A DNA stretch of 64,000 nucleotides, taken from assembly GCF_000246855.1 (NCBI RefSeq), contig NC_016609.1, forward strand, positions 7,886,744 to 7,950,743, read 5' to 3'. Origin of the DNA: Niastella koreensis GR20-10 (GTDB taxonomy: Bacteria; Bacteroidota; Bacteroidia; Chitinophagales; Chitinophagaceae). Positions within the stretch are counted from its first letter, which is position 1, and every line of letters starts with the position of its first letter. The position numbers were made by a program, and so were the translations under genes. Positions 9,013-16,635 of the stretch are shown here, in pieces. The notes below the pieces were generated by a model. The model was given only the letters and a program-made list of their open reading frames with translations, made no database searches and was not told the origin of the DNA.

Positions 9013-9088
9013 GAGCAGGTACTCAATACTGACATGGAGATTGGTCTGCAAAACCAATTCAATATGGGTTTAATTCCCATCCTGCTCT
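9013..9088 (+). tRNA. tRNA-Cys(GCA) with non-canonical T-loop
   Basis: The acceptor stem GAGCAGG/CCTGCTC is perfect, and the discriminator is T, as expected for tRNA-Cys. The anticodon arm TTGGT-CTGCAAA-ACCAA gives anticodon GCA. The T-arm stem is perfect (ATGGG/CCCAT), but its loop is TTTAATT, not TTCRANN, so C56 is replaced by T. The D-loop (AATACTGACATG) also lacks the usual GG. The G19-C56 tertiary pair therefore appears to be lost on both sides. The next tRNA begins 4 bases after the end. Confidence 0.82.
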
Positions 9089-9092
9089 CAAT

Positions 9093-9179
9093 GGAAGGTT
9101 AGCATAATTGGTAATGCAGCAGTCTTGAAAACTGCCGTACGTGTAATAACGTTTACAGGTTCGAGTCCTGTACCTTCCG
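9093..9179 (+). tRNA. tRNA-Ser(TGA)
   Basis: This is a class II tRNA. The acceptor stem is GGAAGGT/ACCTTCC with a G discriminator, as in serine tRNAs. The anticodon arm GCAGT-CTTGAAA-ACTGC gives anticodon TGA. A long variable arm contains an ACGT...ACGT hairpin, and the T-arm is ACAGG-TTCGAGT-CCTGT. The D-arm (GCATAATTGGTAATGC) is not typical of bacterial tRNA-Ser. CCA is not encoded. Confidence 0.9.
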
Positions 9180-9289
9180 CCTTCGCTCGCAGTATCCGCC
9201 AGCCGGTGGAGTAGGCGAGCTTCGGACGCTTGCGCCAGAATTTTGGCGTCGGCGCACGGACGATGTCCGCGTGATATGAGATATTTTTT

Positions 9290-9380
9290 GGAGAGTAGAC
9301 AGATACTGGTTTGCTGTGGCATCCTGCTAAGATGTTTCTCGTTTAACAACGGGATGAAGGTTCGATTCCTTTGCTCTCCG
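9290..9380 (+). tRNA. tRNA-Ser(GCT)
   Basis: This is a class II tRNA. The acceptor is GGAGAGT/GCTCTCC with one G-T pair and a G discriminator. The D-arm stem is ACAG/CTGT. The anticodon arm GCATC-CTGCTAA-GATGT gives anticodon GCT. The long variable arm TCTCG...CGGGA forms a 5-bp stem. The T-arm is GAAGG-TTCGATT-CCTTT. The spacer before it (9180-9289) holds small palindromes (for example CGCCA...TGGCG near 9232 and CGGAC...GTCCG near 9257) but no gene. CCA is not encoded. Confidence 0.9.
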
Positions 9381-9383
9381 CTA

Positions 9384-9418
9384 TTACCCGCCGAAGTCTT
9401 GACGAAGGCGGGTATTTT
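9384..9418 (+). terminator. Intrinsic terminator of the tRNA cluster
   Basis: TACCCGCC (9385-9392) pairs with GGCGGGTA (9407-9414), followed by TTTT. It begins 5 bases after the last tRNA and probably ends the cluster transcript. Confidence 0.75.
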
Positions 9419-9537
9419 CTCCGGGGCGTCGGTAACGATGGCGGCGTAACGCCAGCCATCCTGCTTAATAATTAGGTTTCTCTTAACATGGTAGTTCCAA
9501 AGCAAATTGGTAATATTATAATCTAACACCTACCAAC

Positions 9538-9657
9538 ATGGCTGCAGTTCTTATTCTTGTCTTAATTCTGTTTCTCACAGGCCGGGCTTCCTATGGCATT
9601 GCCAACGTAGTACATAAAATGCTGGTAAAGGCAGATAACCCCAACGCTATTCAATAG
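9538..9657 (+). CDS. Hypothetical 39-residue membrane micro-protein
   Basis: ATG at 9538 opens a 39-codon frame beginning MAAVLILVLILFLTGRASYG, a convincing single transmembrane segment, then a basic/polar tail ending in NPNAIQ. Codon use is like the neighbours and the frame ends in TAG. I recognise no family. A hydrophobic minus-strand frame without an ATG (9647-9736) overlaps its 3' end. Support is the coherent membrane topology only. Confidence 0.4.
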   Translation: MAAVLILVLILFLTGRASYGIANVVHKMLVKADNPNAIQ

Positions 9658-9810
9658 CCATATGCAGCATCAGGTAGGTGGCTACACAAAGCAGGTAGGC
9701 AATCAGGGAACCCAGGATATAAATGGCTGTTTTCAAGTAATGTTTGGATGGCCAGATTTAAAATTAAAGGATAGTAAGTATTAATTCACATACATTATAC
9801 TTTTCCTAAC

Positions 9811-9846
9811 CAAAAAAACCATCCCGACACGTCAGGATGGTTTTTT
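9811..9846. terminator. Bidirectional intrinsic terminator
   Basis: An A-run and ACCATCC are followed by a 10-base loop, then GGATGGT and a T-run. The hairpin has A's before and T's after, so it works on both strands. It ends the minus-strand BON/SH3 operon and any plus-strand transcript from the micro-ORF. Confidence 0.85.
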
Positions 9847-9878
9847 GCACCGGAAATCATTCTTTGTTATGGGTACTT

Positions 9879-10301
9879 TCAACTTTGGGGTGACAAGTAT
9901 TGTGCATAAGCATACCCTTCCTCGCCCGCATCAGTTCTGATAAGCCACCATTGTTCATTGGTTTTGCTAACCAGGGTAACAATTTCATGATGCGCTGCTT
10001 TACCCACAATTGGCTGATCGGTTCCTGGCCCTTTTCTGATATTCAGGTTCGATTTATCAGTGGTTACCATTGCCTTTCCTCCCGGTGTCATAGTAGAAAC
10101 ATTTACATTCATTACCACATCACCTGACCGGTAGTCAGGATCAATTTTGCCATAGATGTTCCACAAAGTATCCTTTGCCGTACCGCTCGGGGCCTCACCA
10201 TCAATATACAATACATTATCCTGCTCCCGTACCTGTAAGTTGGTAATGCCAACATTTTTTGCTGTACTCAGTAATTCCAGGTATTTATCCTGTAATGCCA
10301 T
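9879..10301 (-). CDS. BON-like and bacterial SH3 domain protein
   Basis: The product has 140 residues. Residues about 10-65 resemble a BON (OsmY/nodulation) domain (VREQDNVLYIDGEAPSGTAK). Residues about 78-138 form a bacterial SH3 domain (NLNIRKGPGTDQPIVG...WWLIRTDAGEEGYAYAQYL). No signal peptide is visible, so it may be cytoplasmic or non-classically exported. SH3b domains often bind peptidoglycan stem peptides, and BON domains bind phospholipid or act in envelope integrity. It sits 15 bp after the BON lipoprotein in a three-gene minus-strand unit, so an envelope role is likely. Confidence 0.75.
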   Translation of the reverse strand: MALQDKYLELLSTAKNVGITNLQVREQDNVLYIDGEAPSGTAKDTLWNIYGKIDPDYRSGDVVMNVNVSTMTPGGKAMVTTDKSNLNIRKGPGTDQPIVGKAAHHEIVTLVSKTNEQWWLIRTDAGEEGYAYAQYLSPQS

Positions 10302-10316
10302 AGTTGGACCCTCCTT

Positions 10317-10814
10317 TTATTTAATGGTAAGCTTATTGTTTATTTTTTTAGGATGCAATGATTGCAGGCTCATCATCAGTTTTTGAAGATTGGCCCGTTT
10401 GATCTCGCCTGTGAGTGTAACTACTCCATCAGTCACAGTTGCGTTTACTCCCGGGTAACCCGCGATGGCATCTTTTACATTTTTACTCAATGTATCGTCC
10501 GGGGATATGGTTACCGGGGCCTGCTGCTGCATTGGTGGCGGAGTAATTGTACAATTATTGACCACCCTCTTAACCCCTTTTACTTTAGCTGCTTCCGCCT
10601 CAACAGCCGATTTACTGGCTTCATCTTTACATTCTCCCGAAAGCGTAACAACCCCATCCTGTACGCTGGCAGATATGCCGGTTACCGCAGCGTTGTTCTT
10701 AATAGCCGTTTCTACCGCTGCCTGAATATTGCTATCTTTTGGCCCGCAGGCATATAGGGAAAACAGCGTTATGAAAACGAATAAAAGCGTTCCTGAAAAT
10801 CTAATCTTGCTCAT
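10317..10814 (-). CDS. Lipoprotein with two BON domains (OsmY-like)
   Basis: The product has 165 residues. The signal peptide ends in a lipobox, LYACGPKD. Two BON domains follow, about residues 28-90 (SASVQDGVVTLSGECKDEASK) and 105-165 (NATVTDGVVTLTGEIKRANL), joined by a Pro/Gln-rich linker. Family members are periplasmic or outer-membrane-attached proteins linked to osmotic stress and envelope stability. It lies between the OmpA-like gene and the BON/SH3 gene on the same strand. Confidence 0.85.
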   Translation of the reverse strand: MSKIRFSGTLLFVFITLFSLYACGPKDSNIQAAVETAIKNNAAVTGISASVQDGVVTLSGECKDEASKSAVEAEAAKVKGVKRVVNNCTITPPPMQQQAPVTISPDDTLSKNVKDAIAGYPGVNATVTDGVVTLTGEIKRANLQKLMMSLQSLHPKKINNKLTIK

Positions 10815-10876
10815 ATGTTACCTGATTTTAAACAAACTTGTAGCGCCGCCGCCGGTGGTGGCTTCATTTTAGAGAA

Positions 10877-12127
10877 TTATTTGCGCCGTACATTCACTGC
10901 CATCCTTCTGTCTGTTTTTCTTTCTTCATCAGAAGCATCGGCCGCTAGCTTTGCAAACTGTGAACCGTAACCTTCAGCGCCTGCAAGCTGGGATGCTGGC
11001 ACCCCATTTTCTTTTAGTGCCGTCAATACAGCGTCTGCTCTTGATTGCGATAGTTTCATGTTATTGCTTTCATCGCCTGTTTTATCTGTGTAGCCACCGA
11101 TCTTTATTACAGCATTTGGAAATGCTTTCAGGATAACAGCGATGTTTTTTATTTGTGTCATGCTTTCAGGCATAATAGTAGCGCTGCCGGTTTCAAAATT
11201 CACATTATCAAAATCGAACCAGGTTGTTTTATCAACTTTTTGTGATGGGTCGTTTAAATACTTTACCAGCTGATCTTCTATGCCACCCTTATAAGCATTG
11301 ATCTCTGTGCCATTGGGTAATTGTACCATGATCGATGCCCGGGTAGCAGGGCGGTTGGCGGGCGCAGCAGAAGCAATGGCAGAGTCGGGACGCATGTTAA
11401 TACTTGATTGCATGTTTTCTTCCCTGTTACCTCTTTTGCCCATAAAAAGCCAGATAAGCGCAATAAGCGCCAGGGCTAATAAAGCCGGAACAAACCAGTT
11501 GGTTTTTTTAGGTGTGCTTGTAAGATTTGCTGCGGTGCTTTTAACAGACCCGCTAATGCCCGATAAGGCATTATTTAATCTGCTCCCGATGCTTCCCAGG
11601 CTACTCAGGCCAAGGGCGCCGGCCAGGTTCAACCCGGATGGAACCGCATTCAAAATGTTTTCTTTTTGATTGTTAAGAAAGGTAAGAAAGCCGGCCGTGT
11701 TCATGTTGGTTGAACTGGCATGACTGCCTAATGCACCCAGGGCGGCAGGTGCAATTGCACTCAGCAAAGCCGTTGCCGAACTGGATTTAATGCCTGCGTA
11801 ATTGGCAATCATGCTGGAAACATTATTCAGGCGGTCGCCAAAAATTCCTTTCAAAAATTCTGTTCCTCTGCCGATTAAATTATTGTCGGTAAAAAAACGG
11901 CCTATATTGGAAAGCATGCCGCTGTTAAAAGTTTCTTTAGCCATTCTAAGGAGGTTTCCTGCGTCACCCGAACTGGCTTTATCCATAATGCCGGTTAATA
12001 CCGCAGGAATTGCTCCAGATACTGCTTTCTGCATGTTGCCTTCACTCTCACCTAAAACATTACTGGCATTGTCAATGACATCATTGCTCAGAAACCCTCT
12101 TACGGAATCAAATAAGTTGAATGACAT
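10877..12127 (-). CDS. DUF937 and OmpA-like peptidoglycan-binding membrane protein
   Basis: The product has 416 residues. The N-terminal about 190 residues match DUF937 (FDSVRGFLSNDVIDNASNVLGES...). One transmembrane helix follows at about 210-230 (FVPALLALALIALIWLFMG). The C-terminal OmpA domain occupies about 295-414 and has the peptidoglycan-binding pattern GGYTDKTGDESNNMKLSQSR followed by ERKTDRRMAV. The topology suggests a cytoplasmic DUF937 part anchored to the membrane with the OmpA part binding cell wall. It is the first gene of a minus-strand operon with the two BON proteins, which supports an envelope-integrity role. Confidence 0.85.
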   Translation of the reverse strand: MSFNLFDSVRGFLSNDVIDNASNVLGESEGNMQKAVSGAIPAVLTGIMDKASSGDAGNLLRMAKETFNSGMLSNIGRFFTDNNLIGRGTEFLKGIFGDRLNNVSSMIANYAGIKSSSATALLSAIAPAALGALGSHASSTNMNTAGFLTFLNNQKENILNAVPSGLNLAGALGLSSLGSIGSRLNNALSGISGSVKSTAANLTSTPKKTNWFVPALLALALIALIWLFMGKRGNREENMQSSINMRPDSAIASAAPANRPATRASIMVQLPNGTEINAYKGGIEDQLVKYLNDPSQKVDKTTWFDFDNVNFETGSATIMPESMTQIKNIAVILKAFPNAVIKIGGYTDKTGDESNNMKLSQSRADAVLTALKENGVPASQLAGAEGYGSQFAKLAADASDEERKTDRRMAVNVRRK

Positions 12128-12803
12128 AAACCTTCATTTTTAGTGATGAATAAATAATAATGTGGAAGTTGATAAATAAGGTGCGGGCTGAATGGCTACG
12201 GTAGTGGCGGGTTGAGGAGTCAATCAATATGGTAAGTACTACCCATAATAAAACTGGTTGCGTAAGGGTGAGTTCGCAATACGAGGGGTTAGTTAGGCTA
12301 AACGTAAGTTAGACCTCTTCATAGCGGATTCCAAATTAAGTTTGCCTGCTTTTCGAATGACTGGTACGTATGTGATACGCATTTTGATTGGGTGATAACA
12401 CCGTTTTCTATACTATAGAATTGCTGTAACATTGAATTATTAAAAATGACAATTGGGAGCGAACGCTTTCCACCGCTTAGCAATTGCAGCACCGCATTAC
12501 CGGGTTTTGTAGGAAAAAGTAGTACGTTATCTTTTCCCTATAATCCCTCAGATGGCAAAACCATAACTGTAGTGGTTAGTGGTTGCCTGGGCAGCGGCAC
12601 TGCCTGGGATTGGGAAATGGATTGTCCATAGATATTTACCTGATATCTTAAAGCATAAAACAGATCTGGATCAGCTATTGGTTCAGGTCTGTTGTCATTT
12701 AAAACGGGATTGAACCGCCAAGGGGCTTATTGTGGCTTTTTGCAGAAGATGATAATATCTTTTTTTTGTATACTTGCTTAAAATTACCTCTAAAACCCCG
12801 AAA
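12128..12803. other. 676-bp spacer, no confident gene
   Basis: The spacer lies between divergent genes. A 61-codon frame at 12446-12631 (plus) ends in SGCLGSGTAWDWEMDCP. It looks protein-like in its second half but has no recognised family and no signal peptide; it could be a gene remnant. An imperfect inverted repeat, AACAGATCTG...CAGGTCTGTT, occurs near 12659-12693. I see no clear promoter for either flank. Confidence 0.5.
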
Positions 12804-14321
12804 ATGTCAACCCGTTCCATGTTGCTTTTCGCAGCCTGCTTTGCACTATCATCAGGCTATGCGCAAAAGAAGGTCTTAAGCTATCCGTTTGAATTCGAAA
12901 AGAAGTTACTTGCAGACTTCGAATATGACACATATTTTCTTGACGATCCGGCCAATAATGCATTTTCGTTGGTATTTAAGGATAATAAGAAGGTAGAGTA
13001 TGTATTGCTGGATCAGAATTTTAAAACAGTGTCGAAGATCAACTCCAATAAAGACGCATCGGTTTTTAGTTCAAATAATTTCAATGAATACACCGGAGGT
13101 ACAACCAACGGCCATCAGTATAATTTTTTTTATTCCTTTTACGACAAAACATATGTAATGGAAACGGTTGATTTTGACGCTAAGGCAGTCAGCCATAAGA
13201 AATTGATCGATATTCCTAAAGGAGAAAGCCCGCTGATTGCCTTCAGCGATAATAATAAGTTTTATGCCCTTACCACGAATAATAAGGCCGGAACGCTGAA
13301 TCTTTCCGTAGTGAATGCGGCTGGTGAACTGACTCAAAAAAGCGTACCTTTTCCTATTCCGGAAGAGGCAAGCAGGCATAGGAATAAACTGGAAGATTAT
13401 CTTGCCTCAACAAAGCTCATGAGAAGCGGAGAATATCCCGATCTGTCCAATTCAATACACTTTGCAAAACTGTTCACACAACCGGATAAATTGACGTTTG
13501 TGATCAATGACGGCGACAACCCTGCGCATCTTGTATCTATTTCGATACCGGACCTGACCCTGCAAGAGAAAAAAATAGATTATTCAGCATTGATCCCCAA
13601 AGATGAAAAAGGAAAGGTATATGTAAGTTCTTTCCTGAAAGGAGAGCGTTTATTTTCCCTTGTTTTGAATAAAAAAACCATCCGCATCGTAGTCAATGAT
13701 GTGAACAGCGGTGCTATGCTGGAAAAAATAGAGATCAATGATGATGCTGCATTGGATCTGTTTGCTGATGGACCGAATTCTGAAAGGCGCTATGGTAAGA
13801 AATCGTTTACAAAAGATATTACGGATGTAAAAAAGCTGATTAAGGTGTTCAACCACGGTACCGAGGGGCTGATGGTCTGCGAGAATAATAATGGACAACT
13901 GATCTTAACGGCAGGCACATATGATCATATCCCAGACGTAGGTGGCACTGGTTGGCAGCAGTCGCAGCAGACCGTGCGGACCGGGTCTACCGACTATGCG
14001 ACTCGCACCACACCCACAAGCACGATCACTGTCTGGAACCCTGTTACTTATTACAGGCCTGGCATTCCCGGATATACCAAAGCCAATGCGCGCTATTACA
14101 CTACGACTTCTTTTAAAATTTTACTTGATCCGCAAAGTTTAAAAAATGTGCGGGGGCGCGCACCGGTTTCTGTGCCGGATCAGATTAAAAATTACATGGA
14201 GGGCAAAGACAATGATCTTAAAGCTACCAATCAATTTTCCATAGGGAATAATCAGTACTATGGATACTATGATAAGTCTGTACATAATTATGTTGTAGAA
14301 CAGATAAAAATAATTCAGTAA
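12804..14321 (+). CDS. Hypothetical secreted protein, unrecognised family
   Basis: The product has 505 residues from the ATG at 12804, the last ATG before the signal peptide (MSTRSMLLFAACFALSSGYAQ). The mature part is beta-rich, with repeated strand-turn patterns such as VEYVLLDQNFK, HLVSISIPDLTLQEKK and IRIVVNDVNSG. A beta-propeller-like fold is plausible but not demonstrated. Near residue 395 there is a Gln/Thr/Tyr-rich stretch. I recognise no domain and would not assign a function. It appears monocistronic: 676 bp lie upstream and 191 bp downstream before a convergent gene. Confidence 0.75.
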   Translation: MSTRSMLLFAACFALSSGYAQKKVLSYPFEFEKKLLADFEYDTYFLDDPANNAFSLVFKDNKKVEYVLLDQNFKTVSKINSNKDASVFSSNNFNEYTGGTTNGHQYNFFYSFYDKTYVMETVDFDAKAVSHKKLIDIPKGESPLIAFSDNNKFYALTTNNKAGTLNLSVVNAAGELTQKSVPFPIPEEASRHRNKLEDYLASTKLMRSGEYPDLSNSIHFAKLFTQPDKLTFVINDGDNPAHLVSISIPDLTLQEKKIDYSALIPKDEKGKVYVSSFLKGERLFSLVLNKKTIRIVVNDVNSGAMLEKIEINDDAALDLFADGPNSERRYGKKSFTKDITDVKKLIKVFNHGTEGLMVCENNNGQLILTAGTYDHIPDVGGTGWQQSQQTVRTGSTDYATRTTPTSTITVWNPVTYYRPGIPGYTKANARYYTTTSFKILLDPQSLKNVRGRAPVSVPDQIKNYMEGKDNDLKATNQFSIGNNQYYGYYDKSVHNYVVEQIKIIQ

Positions 14322-14512
14322 AGGTTGACATTGACATAATGAATAAAGGCCACATTGCTGTGACATTTCTTCGTGGTGTTCGGTCATTGGTTCCCCTTAA
14401 TCATGTAAATCATTATATCACAAAACCGTTAATAAACCATTAATGCTTCTATTGCAATAACCCATTGTTATAAAAAGAAACCTTTAATTCGCCTGATTGT
14501 TTGGTTGAATAT

Positions 14513-15115
14513 TTAATTATCGTTCAGGTTGGCTTTTATCAAATCGTCTAATTCGGCGTCAAAGGCTTTAAACATTTCCAGGAAGTTGTTGGCATAAAAT
14601 TCCTGCTCATTATAACCTTCTTTACGATTTTTTAGAAGTACAATAGGGTAGTCATTGTTTGCTACTTTTGCATTGGCATCGAAACAAAGAACACCGATAT
14701 CCATAAAGTGGGCAAACGGCAGGTAATTTCTTTCCAATGCTTTTTTGTATCGTATGTCAATGTTCTTTTTATAGGTTTGTACCAGTCGCTGCGGCATGTT
14801 GCCAAAAAACTTAAACCCCTCTTCGCCCGGGTATAAATCTATAAAGTGCCGGTACTTCAGCAGAAATTTAAAGGAATCAGGCAGTGGGTGCTGTAGCAGC
14901 GCTTCCAGTTCGCCTATTTCTGCATCGGTAACCGTGCTGGCAATAGCTAACCAGTAACTACTGTATTCGTCTCCCTTTCTGTTAGGGTCAATCATGATGG
15001 CGGGTATATATTCAGTTGAATCAACATTCTCGCCCAATCCATCCATAAAATCAAAATATTTGTCTACAAAAGATTTTATAAGGCTGAAATCCTGTGATGT
15101 TGTACTCATATACAC
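14513..15115 (-). CDS. SMI1/KNR4 (SUKH) domain protein
   Basis: The product has 200 residues. The central region ITDAEIGELEALL-like, then LPDSFKFLLKYRHFIDLYPG and later VLCFDANAK...NDYPIVLL, fits the SUKH fold, where a short helical start is followed by the conserved P-x-x-(F/Y)-x-x-(F/L)-L motif. Many SUKH proteins in bacteria are immunity proteins of polymorphic toxin systems; others are of unknown role. No toxin gene is adjacent. A broken small gene and a decayed repeat-rich stretch lie immediately upstream, so this may be an orphan left from a toxin-immunity region (inference). ATG at 15109 is an alternative start. Confidence 0.75.
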   Translation of the reverse strand: MYMSTTSQDFSLIKSFVDKYFDFMDGLGENVDSTEYIPAIMIDPNRKGDEYSSYWLAIASTVTDAEIGELEALLQHPLPDSFKFLLKYRHFIDLYPGEEGFKFFGNMPQRLVQTYKKNIDIRYKKALERNYLPFAHFMDIGVLCFDANAKVANNDYPIVLLKNRKEGYNEQEFYANNFLEMFKAFDAELDDLIKANLNDN

Positions 15116-15180
15116 AAAATATGATTTTAAGTTTTCATAGAGAATAGCAATGTATTTAATTTTACTTCACGTAATCTTAA

Positions 15181-15401
15181 ATGTATATGCAAACCCACAC
15201 CTTCATAAAAGAACCCAATGGCAATTGGTTTATTGATTTACCCGCCTATACTGCCAATGGTGCTGCAAGGGGTGATTTGCAAATGGTTGCCGGCGCCGAT
15301 ACCATGCTGGATGTTATGGCCAATGCCAGCAACACCGTTACAATGCCGATGTAATAGAACTGCTGGAAGTATGCGACCCCGATTGGGGTGGCGGCATCTG
15401 A
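15181..15401 (+). pseudogene. Frameshifted, internally deleted small conserved gene
   Basis: ATG at 15181 opens 57 codons (MYMQTHTFIKEPNGNWFIDL ... MLDVMANASNTVTM) that end at TAA near 15352-15354. Directly after the break, another frame continues with protein-like sequence ADVIELLEVCDPDWGGG and stops at 15399-15401. The two parts read like the beginning and middle of one small protein (resembling the DUF6717 type, from memory), with some intervening codons lost, a frame change and a premature end. It lies divergent from the SUKH gene, 65 bp away. Confidence 0.65.
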
Positions 15402-15814
15402 TTTAACGGGACATAAATTCAATCGCCCTGTATATGGTATTGGTGTAGTTGCTCGGTTTACATTATCTCTAAATACTATTCCATGATTATCAATTGCCGC
15501 TATCAGCGTTCCAAAAGTTTGGTGGCTGCCCGCTGTGTGAGCCAATTGCCTGTAAGATTTAAAGCGAATATGAGCCTCAAGAACATTGCGTAGTAAACCT
15601 AATATTGTATCCTTTTTGTGATGTCGGGCTGCGTTAAAAACAGTTCTAATTCTTTAACATTTTTGAAATAAGCATTTCATGAACCCAGCATTAAACTGTG
15701 CTGTATAGGCTGTGATAATGTCAAGCGGGTCATCAATTGATTTGTTACAAGGACAGGATTTAATAGGATCAAGTGAAAAAATCGGGGGATTTGAAGAGGT
15801 ATGTGCAAATATTG

Positions 15815-16014
15815 TTGTTGCGAACTTTTCAGCAAAAATTCCATACTTCTCCCATAGAATGACTGATTTTTCTAATCTTATTGTAAACGTTCGGGCAAAA
15901 GTTGCGAACTTATGCCATTGTTGCGAACTTTTCGACATAAGTTGCTTATTATACCGCATTTCCAACTGACTATGACTCATTAACGCTGAACATTATGGCA
16001 TTTGTTGCGAATTT
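15815..16014. repeat. Dispersed TTGTTGCGAACTTTTC words
   Basis: TTGTTGCGAACTTTTC occurs exactly at 15815-15830 and 15918-15933. GTTGCGAACTT recurs at 15901-15911 and TTGTTGCGAATTT at 16002-16014. Variants continue to the right as GTAGCGAACCT (about 16044), with inverted AAGTTCGCTAC further on. Confidence 0.8.
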
Positions 16015-16111
16015 GAGGCTATTTGCACAACTTCAGAGCACAAGTAGCGAACCTGGAGCGTTTACTTTTAAACATGGGCGCAAAAGTTTAAGATCTACAG
16101 TAAAAGGTTGG

Positions 16112-16153
16112 TTACTTACGCGTCAAAGTTCGCTACTTACGCATCAAAGTTCG
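16112..16153. repeat. 21-bp tandem duplication
   Basis: Units 16112-16132 and 16133-16153 differ at 2 of 21 positions. Each unit contains TACTTACGC and CAAAGTTCG, the latter being the reverse complement of the CGAACTT word repeated to the left. Confidence 0.85.
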
Positions 16154-16379
16154 AAATTGATGACTTATATCAGGCTGCGAATATAGTGGGGTACTGAGAA
16201 CAGAGAGTGAAGCGTTTTGCCTGCCTATCCGGCGTGGGAAGGCTCTTCTAAATCCCCCAATTTTTCAATCTGATCCATTTAATAGTTCAGTATGAATTTA
16301 TAATCCAATGTCGCAGTATTGTTGTAGTGGCATGAAAAAAGCGATTACACATTTCTGCATAACCGCTTGATCTTGTTCG

Positions 16380-16452
16380 TGGTGTGGGGCGGGATCGAAC
16401 CGCCGACACAAGGATTTTCAGTCCTTTGCTCTACCGACTGAGCTACCGCACC
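16380..16452 (-). tRNA. tRNA-Phe(GAA)
   Basis: On the minus strand the gene starts at 16452. The acceptor GGTGCGG/CCACACC has one C-A mismatch. The D-arm is GCTC-AGTCGGTA-GAGC, the anticodon arm AAGGA-CTGAAAA-TCCTT (anticodon GAA), the variable loop GTGTC, and the T-arm GGCGG-TTCGATC-CCGCC. The discriminator is A and CCA is not encoded. The length of 73 nt is standard. Confidence 0.95.
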
Positions 16453-16487
16453 TTTTCGATTTTTACCTATTTGGCTAAATCGGGCTG

Positions 16488-16516
16488 CAAAAATAGGGGA
16501 TATTCTGAATAAACAA
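16488..16516 (-). promoter_or_regulatory. Promoter of tRNA-Phe
   Basis: On the minus strand TATTTTTG (complement of 16488-16495) matches TAnnTTTG, and TTG (complement of 16514-16516) lies 18 bp further upstream. Transcription would start about 30 bases before the tRNA. Confidence 0.65.
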
Positions 16517-16550
16517 GCAAAATGCGCAAAAAGAATTCCAATTTTTTTCA

Positions 16551-16580
16551 ATAAAAAAGCACCCGGCTCGGGGTGCTCAT
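16551..16580 (-). terminator. Intrinsic terminator of the small exported protein gene
   Basis: On the minus strand GCACCC, a short GC-rich loop and GGGTGC are followed by TTTTTT. It sits about 60 bp after the stop of the gene at 16636-17070. Confidence 0.8.
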
Positions 16581-16635
16581 TGGCTTATTCATTATTCATG
16601 CCCTTATTGCAGTCTCTTTATATAAATGCTTTCTT

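Larger units (their letters stand above)
15402..16379. other. 978-bp non-coding or decayed stretch with repeats
   Basis: Overlapping short frames on both strands are present, and none is recognised. On the minus strand around 15410-15620 there is a protein-like frame (GSHQTFGTLIAAIDNHGIVF) without a good start, perhaps a remnant. From 15815 to 16153 the stretch is dominated by repeats of TTGCGAACTT-type words and a 21-bp tandem duplication, listed separately. AT content is higher than in neighbouring genes. Confidence 0.6.

Noticed and set aside
9059-9529. 156-codon minus-strand frame over the tRNA cluster
   Set aside because: Its codons are the antisense of tRNA-Ser and tRNA-Cys genes (for example RYRTRTCKRYYTYGSF); no independent coding signal.
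9647-9736. 29-codon hydrophobic minus-strand frame as a separate gene
   Set aside because: No ATG and no supporting promoter; mentioned only in the micro-ORF finding.
12446-12631. 61-codon plus-strand frame
   Set aside because: Partly protein-like but with no family, signal peptide or promoter; left as part of the spacer description.
15654-15980. Two overlapping frames (85 and 108 codons) on opposite strands
   Set aside because: Neither is recognisable and both run through the TTGCGAACTT repeats; probably chance frames in decayed DNA.
16345-16551. 68-codon minus-strand frame over tRNA-Phe
   Set aside because: Contains the well-known tRNA read-through translation GAVAQSVEQRTENPCVGGSI.
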